A DNA stretch of 36,513 nucleotides from assembly GCA_945902255.1 (NCBI GenBank), contig CAMDMO010000001.1, positions 1 through 36,513 of the forward strand, given 5' to 3'. Positions within the stretch are counted from its first letter, which is position 1, and each line of letters begins with the position of its first letter. Positions 7,686 through 14,211 of the stretch are shown here, piece after piece. A model generated the notes under the pieces. It was not told the origin of the DNA. It saw only the letters and a program-made list of their open reading frames with translations, and did not search any database. The stretch is from Rickettsia typhi. Lineage in GTDB: Bacteria > Pseudomonadota > Alphaproteobacteria > Rickettsiales > UBA1997. The translations under genes and the position numbers were made by a program.

Positions 7686-9131
7686 TTAATAAACATCTCG
7701 CAAATATCTATCTTGCTCAATCAAGTTTGATAAATATTCTTGCGCCTGTTCTCTATTTTTATTTCCCTCATTTTCTATTACCTCAAGCAGTGAATTTTCA
7801 ACATCGCGCGCCATGTTTTCTTTATCGCCGCAAACATAAAAATAAGCGCCATTTTCTAACCACTGATATAATTCTTTGGCATTTTCTTTGATGCGATCTT
7901 GCACATAAATTTTTTCTTTTTGATCTCTTGAGAAAGCCACCGACATCTTGGAAAGCAGCCCAGATTCTAAATGCGCTTGCCATTCAATCTGATATAAAAA
8001 ATCACTTTGAAAATTTCTTTCACCAAAAAATAACCAATTTTTTCCACTCGCATTGCGATAATTTCTTTCTGCTAAAAAGGCGCGAAATGGCGCAACTCCT
8101 GTTCCAGGACCAACCATTATAATATCTTGATCGTCTTTAGGTAATTTAAATTGGCGATTTTTGCTAATGTAAAATTTAATTTTAGAGCCAACTTGCAAAT
8201 GCGCCAAATGGCCAGAAAATAAGCCTTCAACCTCTTTTCCATCTTTATCAATATAGCGCAAAACCGAAACCGTTAAATGAACTTCGCTACCATGCTCATT
8301 TAATGAAGAAGCAATAGAATAAAGGCGTGGGGTAATTTTTCCCTCAACTTTCAACTCTTCATTTTCAAATAAAATTCCAACTGAATCACCAGCTTCATAA
8401 TGCAAATCATCCGCGCCAGATGCAGCAATTTCAATATGCCTAGTTTCTTTTGAAGAACCCACATCATTAAGATTAATGTTAGCTAAAATTTCACCAACAA
8501 ATTGATTTTGTCCAGATTTGGCCGGTTTAATATTTTGAACCGAAGCAATTGCGCCGCCTTCTGCAAAAGCTGCTGAAACTTGGGCATAAACTTGATTAAT
8601 TGAATTTTCAAAATCTAAATCTAAATCAATTCTTGGCGCTAATTTTTTTGCATTTAATTTTTCTAACCTTAAATCAATATCTTTTCCTGATTGGCAAAAT
8701 AGCGGGTAGTTAGTGTCTCCAAGCGCAATTACAAAATAATTTAAATTTTTTAAATCCAATTCATTTTGATTAATATATTCGTAAAATTTTTTTCCAGATT
8801 GTGGAATTTCACCTTCGCCATGAGTGCTTGCAATTATCAGTAAATTTTTTTCTTTCACTAAATCGGTAAAGCGATATTGCTCAACTGATTTTAACTTAGA
8901 ATTAGAGCCTTCTGCCTTTAATTTTTTAGCTATTTCTGAAGCTAAAAATTTTGAATTTCCAGTTTCCGTGATATATAAGATTGTTAAATCTTTAACTATT
9001 TTATTATTAGAAATCGCAGATATTTCTTCCGCTACAAGACCAGCTAAATATCCGCTAACCCAAGCAATTTCAGGCTTGGTAAGGCTTGTAATAAATTGAT
9101 CTAATATTTGTTTTTTTTCTTTATTTAGCAT
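7686..9131 (-). CDS. cysJ: Sulfite reductase flavoprotein (alpha subunit), short form without connecting domain
   Basis: CysJ passes electrons from NADPH through FAD and FMN to CysI. The protein is 481 residues against ~600 in E. coli. The order is an N-terminal extension (1-48), a flavodoxin-like FMN domain (ITETGNSKFLA near 54, STHGEGEIP near 102, LGDTNYPLFCQSGKD near 138), then an FAD/NADPH domain (RLYSIASS near 269, GPGTGVAPFRAFLAER near 341, FFGERN, YVCGD) and the standard C-terminus YLRDVY. Between DSVGILFENEEL (about 249-260) and TPRLYS (about 267) only a few residues remain, where the usual helical connecting domain of ~120 residues sits. The frame is intact, so this is a shortened protein rather than a pseudogene. 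Confidence 0.9.
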   Translation of the reverse strand: MLNKEKKQILDQFITSLTKPEIAWVSGYLAGLVAEEISAISNNKIVKDLTILYITETGNSKFLASEIAKKLKAEGSNSKLKSVEQYRFTDLVKEKNLLIIASTHGEGEIPQSGKKFYEYINQNELDLKNLNYFVIALGDTNYPLFCQSGKDIDLRLEKLNAKKLAPRIDLDLDFENSINQVYAQVSAAFAEGGAIASVQNIKPAKSGQNQFVGEILANINLNDVGSSKETRHIEIAASGADDLHYEAGDSVGILFENEELKVEGKITPRLYSIASSLNEHGSEVHLTVSVLRYIDKDGKEVEGLFSGHLAHLQVGSKIKFYISKNRQFKLPKDDQDIIMVGPGTGVAPFRAFLAERNYRNASGKNWLFFGERNFQSDFLYQIEWQAHLESGLLSKMSVAFSRDQKEKIYVQDRIKENAKELYQWLENGAYFYVCGDKENMARDVENSLLEVIENEGNKNREQAQEYLSNLIEQDRYLRDVY

Positions 9132-9222
9132 ATTTCATTTATTTAACTTACAATTTATACGATATTAAAACTTATGCCGCGACGAGATGGACTGGCTTAC
9201 GCAACCGCGCCCTCACCTTTAT
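9132..9222. other. Spacer between cysH and cysJ with a GC-rich segment
   Basis: This 91-base gap is a discontinuity in an otherwise tightly packed operon. The part at about 9176-9218 is markedly richer in G+C than the flanking DNA (for example GCCGCGACGAG and CAACCGCGCCC). I see no strong hairpin with a T-run, no promoter I trust and no convincing reading frame. Confidence 0.5.
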
Positions 9223-9915
9223 TTACGCCTTATGTAACCCACATTCTTTTTTCAAATCACTTTCCCACCACCACCTGCCCGCTCTCACATCTTCATCCGA
9301 TGCAACAGCTCTAGTGCAAGGTTCGCAACCAATTGACTTATAGCCTTTTTTATAAAGCTCATTAAAGGGCACGCGATTTTTTTCAATATATTCCCAAACC
9401 TCTTTTTCGCTTAACTCAAGCAAAGGATAAAATTTAATAAGCGCAAAACCTTCGTCTTTTTCAAAAAAATCTTTTTGACCACGAAGTGAAGAATGCTCTT
9501 TTCTAACCCCGCTAATCCAAAGATTTTTTCTTTTTAAAGCGCGCTTCAAAGGCTCTACCTTCCTTATTTGGCAACATTTTAAACGCAATTCTAGATTTTT
9601 ATAAAAAGGATTGATCCCTTCTTGTGAAATAAATTCTTTTAACTCTTTTTCAGCGGGATAATAAGCAGTAATTTTTAGCGGATATTTATCTAAACTATTT
9701 TGCCATACTTCATAAGTTTCTTTCGGCAAGCGCCCTGTATCAAGAGTAAAAACCGTAATTGGCAATTTATTTTGAGCGATAAAATCAAAAATCACCTGAT
9801 CTTCAATGCTAAAACTGGTGGAAAAAACAATATCTTCAAAAACAGACGAAACAAATTTTAGCCTCTCTTGCCAATTTAAATTTTTTGTTTGCTTCAATAG
9901 TTGACTAATTTCCAT
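9223..9915 (-). CDS. cysH: Adenylyl-sulfate (APS) reductase
   Basis: This enzyme reduces activated sulfate to sulfite. The 230-residue protein carries the two cysteine pairs CC (114-115, RLKCCQIRKVEPL) and CxxC (197-200, GCEPCTRA). In this family the pairs ligate a [4Fe-4S] cluster and mark enzymes that use APS rather than PAPS. The catalytic cysteine is in the C-terminal KECGLH. No APS kinase is seen in the window, which agrees with direct APS reduction. The start at 9915 is set by an excellent Shine-Dalgarno site (GGAGG, 5 bases upstream); the longer frame to 9948 adds 11 residues without support. It overlaps cysG by 11 bases, so coupled translation is likely. Confidence 0.95.
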   Translation of the reverse strand: MEISQLLKQTKNLNWQERLKFVSSVFEDIVFSTSFSIEDQVIFDFIAQNKLPITVFTLDTGRLPKETYEVWQNSLDKYPLKITAYYPAEKELKEFISQEGINPFYKNLELRLKCCQIRKVEPLKRALKRKNLWISGVRKEHSSLRGQKDFFEKDEGFALIKFYPLLELSEKEVWEYIEKNRVPFNELYKKGYKSIGCEPCTRAVASDEDVRAGRWWWESDLKKECGLHKA

Positions 9916-11323
9916 GCTCACCTCCAATTTTTTGAAAATAAACACCATCTAAATTTTCTTCGCGCCATTTATGACCTAAATTTACTACATCACCAATAAT
10001 AGCAAGCGATGGGGAGGTAAATTTTTTCTCACCAAATTCTTTAGAAAAATTTTGAATTGAGCTAATATAAGTTTTTTGATAAGGTGTTGTCGCTTGCTCA
10101 ATTATCGCAATTGGTGTATCAGATTTTTTACCAAATTTAACTAGATTTTGCGTGATTTCTAACAAGTTATGAGATGACATATAAAACACTAAGCTATCAT
10201 CACTTTTCGCCAAATCTCTCCAATAATCTTCGCTCTCAAAATCTTGTTTATACATCGCTAAAAATCTTACCGATTTATTTGAATTTCTTGAAGTTAGAGG
10301 AATTCCAGCATAAGCTGCTGCACCAGATGCCGCAGTAATTCCCGGTACTACTTGATATGGAATATTTAAATCAATAATTGCGTCAATTTCTTCACCCAAA
10401 TGAGCAAAAATTCCAGCATCTCCACCTTTTAGGCGCGCCACCACATTGCCTTTTAGCGCATATTCTCTAATCAATAAATTAATTTCTTCTTGTTGATATA
10501 AATGCTTATCGCGGGTTTTTCCTACATTAATTTTTATCGCATCTTTTCTTGCATAATTTAAAATTTCCGGCGAAACCAAGCGGTCATAAAGCACAATATC
10601 AGCTTTTGACAATAACTTAATTGCTTTAAGAGTAATTAATTCTGGATCACCCGGTCCGGCACCAATAAAATAAACCGCCGCCTCTTTTTTATTTTGAGAA
10701 TTTTCTAATTTATCTTCTAATAATTTTTGTGCTTTTTGCAAATTTCCAATCAACACTTCTTCAGCGATTACGCCATCAATTACTTCTTGCCAAAACAATC
10801 TTCTCGCCTGCAAATTGTTTAATTTTTCTTTTACTAATTTTTTATTTTGCGCCAAAAATTCACTTAATAATGGTAAATTTTCTGGCAATAATTTTTGCAA
10901 TCTTTGTTTTAAAACTCGCGCCAAAACAGGCGAAACCCCTGAAGTTCCAATAGATAAAATAACTTCACCGCGCTTAATATTTGCACCAAAAATAAAATTA
11001 GAAATATCTGGATCATCCACTGCATTAATTAGCTTATTTTGCAATTTAGCATCTTGTGAAATTTCTTGATTCACCTTTTTATCATCAGTTGCCGCAACAA
11101 TAATATCAACTTGTGATAAATATTTTTTATCGTAAGAATCTTTGATTAATTTAATACGATTTTCTTTTGCTAAATTCTCAATTTGAGGATTAATTTTTTC
11201 ACCGATCACCAAAATATTATCGCTAAACTCTAAAATGGTATCTAACTTCGCTAAAGCAATATTTCCAGCTCCAACAACTAAAAACCTAATGTTACTAACA
11301 TTTAAAAATAATGGAAAATACAT
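9905..11323 (-). CDS. cysG: Siroheme synthase (bifunctional CysG)
   Basis: CysG makes siroheme, the cofactor of CysI, from uroporphyrinogen III. The 472-residue protein is a fusion. Residues ~1-210 are the precorrin-2 dehydrogenase/sirohydrochlorin ferrochelatase part, with a Rossmann motif in FLVVGAGNIALAK, NAVDDPDISNFIFGA and GTSGVSPVLARVL. Residues ~215-460 are the SAM uroporphyrinogen III methyltransferase part, with FIGAGPGDPELITLKA, YDRLVS, RLKGGDAGIFAHLGEE and PGITAASGAAAYAGIPLTSR. It is the first gene of the operon. Its start has no clear Shine-Dalgarno site and is preceded by a ~135-base leader containing a Cys-codon reading frame. Confidence 0.96.
   Translation of the reverse strand: MYFPLFLNVSNIRFLVVGAGNIALAKLDTILEFSDNILVIGEKINPQIENLAKENRIKLIKDSYDKKYLSQVDIIVAATDDKKVNQEISQDAKLQNKLINAVDDPDISNFIFGANIKRGEVILSIGTSGVSPVLARVLKQRLQKLLPENLPLLSEFLAQNKKLVKEKLNNLQARRLFWQEVIDGVIAEEVLIGNLQKAQKLLEDKLENSQNKKEAAVYFIGAGPGDPELITLKAIKLLSKADIVLYDRLVSPEILNYARKDAIKINVGKTRDKHLYQQEEINLLIREYALKGNVVARLKGGDAGIFAHLGEEIDAIIDLNIPYQVVPGITAASGAAAYAGIPLTSRNSNKSVRFLAMYKQDFESEDYWRDLAKSDDSLVFYMSSHNLLEITQNLVKFGKKSDTPIAIIEQATTPYQKTYISSIQNFSKEFGEKKFTSPSLAIIGDVVNLGHKWREENLDGVYFQKIGGEHGN
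9920..9925 (-). promoter_or_regulatory. Strong Shine-Dalgarno site for cysH
   Basis: GGAGGT on the minus strand lies just upstream of the ATG at 9915 and inside the end of cysG. It decides the cysH start and stands out, because most genes in this window have weak or no such site. Confidence 0.85.
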
Positions 11324-11379
11324 ATTTGATGAACTGCAAATTTAAAATAAAAACAAGAAGAAAAGACAACTAACAACAA

Positions 11380-11415
11380 TTAGCAGCAACAACAGCAAGC
11401 AGCAAAAGACGGCAT
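11380..11415 (-). CDS. Putative cysteine leader peptide MPSFAACCCCC
   Basis: This is a 12-codon frame (11 residues plus TAA), too short for ordinary gene calling. It ends 56 bases before the cysG start, and its last five sense codons are TGC-TGT-TGT-TGC-TGC. A run of codons for the pathway's end product, placed between a promoter-like sequence and the first gene of a biosynthetic operon, is the hallmark of ribosome-mediated regulation. When Cys-tRNA is scarce, ribosomes would stall on the run and raise downstream expression. No good Shine-Dalgarno site precedes the ATG. I could not find a classic terminator/antiterminator pair, so the mechanism (Rho-dependent, translational or other) is open. 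The main alternative is a chance TGY-rich stretch. Confidence 0.7.
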   Translation of the reverse strand: MPSFAACCCCC

Positions 11416-11419
11416 GAAC

Positions 11420-11442
11420 AACCCAGCGTGAGAAGCTAGGTT
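11420..11442 (-). promoter_or_regulatory. Hairpin in the cys operon leader
   Basis: On the minus strand AACCTAGC and GCTGGGTT form an 8-bp stem (one G-U pair) around a 7-base loop. It ends 4 bases before the leader-peptide ATG. Its position suggests control of leader translation or protection of the 5' end. This is seen by base pairing only. Confidence 0.5.
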
Positions 11443-11465
11443 AACAGCATTTTTATGATTTTTGT

Positions 11466-11495
11466 ATGATAAAAAACTATCCACTTTTTTTACAA
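11466..11495 (-). promoter_or_regulatory. Candidate sigma-70 promoter of the cys operon
   Basis: On the minus strand TTGTAA (11490-11495) and TATCAT (11466-11471) are 18 bases apart. This places a transcript start near 11459 and gives a leader of about 135 bases before cysG that includes the hairpin and the Cys-codon frame. AT-rich DNA produces chance matches, so this is moderate support. Confidence 0.45.
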
Positions 11496-11506
11496 AAAAA
11501 TTAAGG

Positions 11507-11527
11507 AAGAGCCAGATTGTGCCTCTT
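11507..11527 (-). terminator. Weak candidate terminator after the ModA-like gene
   Basis: The AAGAG/CTCTT stem has a mismatch and then two further pairs. On the minus strand it is followed by CC, TTAA and a run of seven T. It would end the nrdB-modA transcript just before the cys promoter. The stem is short, so confidence is low. Confidence 0.35.
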
Positions 11528-11609
11528 TTTCTTTAAAGAATCAACTAATTATTTTTTCTTATACCATTCCAACTAATCCAAGTGTCGGCAAATAAAAGTG
11601 ATGTTCGCC

Positions 11610-12380
11610 TTAATCCACCGCAAAACCACTCTCAACTAAGATCTTTCTAGCTTTATCGGTTTTTAAAAATTTTAAGAATTCTCGCGCAATTTCCATATTA
11701 TCTCCAGCAATTACCAGCGCTTGATAAAAAATATTCTGACCCTTTGTTTTAGATAAAATTTTAAGATCTGACTTACTTTTAATCTGACTTGCAAATAATA
11801 TAGCGTAGTATTCAGGATTGTCTTTGATGATAGTAATAATCGGAGTTTTATCCTCCACCAATTTATTTAAAAGCTTTAAATCACTAAAGTTAAATTTACT
11901 AATAAAATCATTGCCAAATTTACCAGAAGAATTTCCTTGATGATCTAAGATTAGAGTGGATTTATTTTGATCTAAAATTTTTATTGCCTCTTCGAATGGC
12001 ACTTTTCTTTCCAATAAAACTGGTAAAATTTTTGGATTATCCTTAGAGGTAACAAGTACCATCTCATCGCGCGCAATAAAACTAACATTATAAACATCCA
12101 CTACACCTTTTTGACGCAGAGCCTCGACCAATCCAGAGTGAGCTGAAATAAAAACATCAGCGGGCTCTCCAGAATCAACTTCATTCATTAAATCTAGAGC
12201 TGAATTAAAATTTATTGAGACAATTACATTATTTTTTTGCGAATAAAGACGAGCGATTTTAGTCAAAGCCTGCGCCATGCTTGGCTCAGCAAAAACAGTA
12301 ATGTTTCTGCTGGAAGAAGCGAAGGAGGCTTTGCTAAAAAAAACTATCGCAAAAAATAGGACGAAAAATTTTTTTAACAT
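11610..12380 (-). CDS. ModA-family periplasmic substrate-binding protein
   Basis: The 256-residue protein has an N-terminal signal peptide (about residues 1-22, hydrophobic VLFFAIVFFSKASFA) and the fold signatures of molybdate-type binding proteins: ITVFAEPSMAQALTKIARLY near the N-terminus and GEPADVFISAHSGLVEALRQKGVV. Such proteins deliver oxyanions (molybdate, tungstate) to an ABC transporter. No modB or modC permease/ATPase gene is in the window, so the ligand and partner are unknown. Its ATG directly follows the nrdB stop codon (TAAATG), so it is in the nrdB transcript. A role in sulfate uptake for the neighbouring cys operon is conceivable but not shown. Confidence 0.8.
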   Translation of the reverse strand: MLKKFFVLFFAIVFFSKASFASSSRNITVFAEPSMAQALTKIARLYSQKNNVIVSINFNSALDLMNEVDSGEPADVFISAHSGLVEALRQKGVVDVYNVSFIARDEMVLVTSKDNPKILPVLLERKVPFEEAIKILDQNKSTLILDHQGNSSGKFGNDFISKFNFSDLKLLNKLVEDKTPIITIIKDNPEYYAILFASQIKSKSDLKILSKTKGQNIFYQALVIAGDNMEIAREFLKFLKTDKARKILVESGFAVD

Positions 12381-13376
12381 TTATATAACCAACATTTTTT
12401 GTCTATCTTGATCAATATCTTCAAACACTTCTTCCCAAGTTCCCGTAGTAGAAGCCTTACTATATTCAGTAACTCTATTTTCAAAAAAGTTGGTATGTTC
12501 AACACCATTTAAAATCTCGTCAAGCCATGGAAGTGGATTAATATCAATCATGTAAATATCTTTTAATCCCAATTGATTTAAGCGTCTATCTGCAATATAG
12601 CGAATATAACGCTTAACTTCGCGTGAAGTTAGGCCTTCAACATTTCCCATTTCAAAAGCAAGATCGATAAAAGCATCTTCGTAATGCACAATAGTTGCGC
12701 AAGCTTCGTAAAGACGACCTTTCAAATCTTCATCCCAAACTTCGGAGTTTTCTTGCACAAAGGTGCGAAAAAGTTTGATGATAGAATTAGTGTGCAAAGT
12801 CTCATCACGCACTGACCAAGCAATGATTTGACCCATTCCCTTCATTTTTCCAAATCTTTGAAAATTTAACAAAATAGCAAAAGAAGCGAATAGTTGCAAA
12901 CCTTCTGTAAACCCACCAAACACCGCCAAAGTAGTCGCTATATCTTTATTGGTTTTAATACCAAATTTATGCATATAGTCATATTTATCTTTCATTTCCT
13001 TATATTTCATGAAAGCCTGATATTCGGTTTCCGGCATGCCAATTGTATCAAGTAAATGAGAATAAGCGGCAATGTGAACAGTTTCCATATTTGAAAATGC
13101 AGATAACATCATTTGCACTTCGATTGGCTTAAAAACTTGTGAATAATGCTTCATATAGCAGTTATTCACTTCAATATCAGCCTGAGTAAAAAAGCGAAAA
13201 ATTTGCGATAATAAATTTTTTTCACCACTAGTTAGATTATGTTTCCAATCCCTAACATCGTCAGCTAAAGGAACTTCCTCTGGAAGCCAGTGAATTTGTT
13301 GTTGTTTTAACCAAGCATCATATGCCCAAGGATAGCTAAATGGCTTGTAAATTGGTTTCGCATCAAGAAGAGACAT
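12381..13376 (-). CDS. nrdB: Class I ribonucleotide reductase beta subunit
   Basis: NrdB holds the di-iron tyrosyl radical used by NrdA to make deoxyribonucleotides. The 331 residues include the expected ligands: D67 (QADIEVN), E98 and H101 (NMETVH), E158 (GGFTEGL), and E192 and H195 (RDETLH). The radical tyrosine is Y105, four residues after H101 as in the class Ia enzyme of E. coli. No nrdA lies next to it in the window. Two NrdR-type boxes upstream indicate repression by NrdR. The ModA-like gene follows with no gap. Confidence 0.96.
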   Translation of the reverse strand: MSLLDAKPIYKPFSYPWAYDAWLKQQQIHWLPEEVPLADDVRDWKHNLTSGEKNLLSQIFRFFTQADIEVNNCYMKHYSQVFKPIEVQMMLSAFSNMETVHIAAYSHLLDTIGMPETEYQAFMKYKEMKDKYDYMHKFGIKTNKDIATTLAVFGGFTEGLQLFASFAILLNFQRFGKMKGMGQIIAWSVRDETLHTNSIIKLFRTFVQENSEVWDEDLKGRLYEACATIVHYEDAFIDLAFEMGNVEGLTSREVKRYIRYIADRRLNQLGLKDIYMIDINPLPWLDEILNGVEHTNFFENRVTEYSKASTTGTWEEVFEDIDQDRQKMLVI

Positions 13377-13397
13377 TTTATATAAAATTAAAGTTAA

Positions 13398-13446
13398 AAA
13401 CTATATATAGTGGCAAATTCATCATCACCAACACATTATATTGTGT
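13398..13446 (-). promoter_or_regulatory. Tandem NrdR boxes (with overlapping -10) upstream of nrdB
   Basis: Two 16-base palindromic sites fit the NrdR consensus acaCwAtATaTwGtgt. Box 1 at 13398-13413 has the perfect core CTATATATAG. Box 2 at 13431-13446 is ACACATTATATTGTGT, with one mismatch. Their centres are 33 bases apart, about three helical turns, as is typical for NrdR pairs. Box 2 contains TATAAT on the minus strand (13435-13440), so bound NrdR would block the promoter. Confidence 0.8.
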
Positions 13447-13563
13447 TTTATGTTTTTTTAATAAGCAAAATTTTTTTAATAAATATTGATTCTGCAAATT
13501 TTATAACTAGATTTTGTAACGCAAAAAAAATTTTACAATATTAATAATTAATTATTTACAAAC

Positions 13564-14166
13564 ATGTCAGTTTTAGTTGGAAAAAAAGCTCCGGATTTTA
13601 CTGCTTCAGCAGTTATGCCGAATAACGAAATTAATGACAAATTCAGCTTACACGCCCATCTTAAAGGCAAAATCGCTGTATTATTCTTCTATCCACTTGA
13701 TTTTACATTTGTTTGTCCTTCAGAAATTATTGCTTTTGATAATCGCTTACAAGAATTTAAAGATCGTGGCGTTGAAGTAATTGGGGTTTCTGTTGACTCA
13801 AAATTTAGCCATATCGCTTGGAAAAATACCGCAATTAATAATGGCGGAATTGGTCAAGTTCAATATATTTTAGTTTCAGATTTAACTAAACAAATTGCTC
13901 GTGATTATGATGTATTAATGGGTGAAGCGGTTGCTTTGCGCGGAACTTTTTTAATTGATCAAGAAGGTGTAGTTCGTCATCAAGTAGTGAATGACTTACC
14001 TCTTGGACGCAATATTGATGAAGCTATTCGCATGGTTGATTCTCTATTATTCTTCCAACAACATGGTGAAGTTTGCCCTGCAGGCTGGAATAAGGGTCAA
14101 AAAGGTATGAAAGCTGATGCTAAAGGCGTTGCTGAATATCTTGCTGATAATGCAAAAAAATTGTAA
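13564..14166 (+). CDS. 2-Cys peroxiredoxin (AhpC/TSA family)
   Basis: This peroxidase reduces H2O2 and organic peroxides in the cytoplasm. The 200 residues carry the peroxidatic cysteine C51 in FYPLDFTFVCPSE and the resolving cysteine C171 in GEVCPAGW, so it is a typical 2-Cys enzyme that forms intersubunit disulfides. The closest type is the Tpx/AhpC-like protein common in alphaproteobacteria. It stands alone, divergent from nrdB, with a terminator directly behind it. No ahpF partner is present, so the electron donor is probably thioredoxin. I could not resolve a promoter in the very AT-rich 13447-13563 stretch. Confidence 0.95.
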   Translation: MSVLVGKKAPDFTASAVMPNNEINDKFSLHAHLKGKIAVLFFYPLDFTFVCPSEIIAFDNRLQEFKDRGVEVIGVSVDSKFSHIAWKNTAINNGGIGQVQYILVSDLTKQIARDYDVLMGEAVALRGTFLIDQEGVVRHQVVNDLPLGRNIDEAIRMVDSLLFFQQHGEVCPAGWNKGQKGMKADAKGVAEYLADNAKKL

Positions 14167-14172
14167 GCAATT

Positions 14173-14198
14173 TAGAGGCGCGATTTATCGTGCCTCTA
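14173..14198. terminator. Bidirectional hairpin terminator between peroxiredoxin and ubiB
   Basis: TAGAGGCGCGA and TCGTGCCTCTA form an 11-bp stem with one G-T pair and a TTTA loop. It sits between two convergent genes, 6 bases after one stop and 13 before the other. The T-runs on both sides are short, but position and stem strength support a shared terminator. Confidence 0.75.
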
Positions 14199-14211
14199 TT
14201 AATTTCCCACA

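Noticed and set aside
7670..7720. An upstream start for CysI
   Set aside because: The extra 17 residues overlap cysJ and have no counterpart in the family; MSKVEQIKINSNYLRG aligns with known N-termini.
11436..11450. A four-codon frame (MLLT) just upstream of the Cys leader frame
   Set aside because: It is too short, overlaps the hairpin and has no relation to the pathway.
11324..11460. A SAM or other riboswitch in the cysG leader
   Set aside because: Apart from one 8-bp hairpin I see no multi-stem conserved core; the Cys-codon frame is the better explanation.
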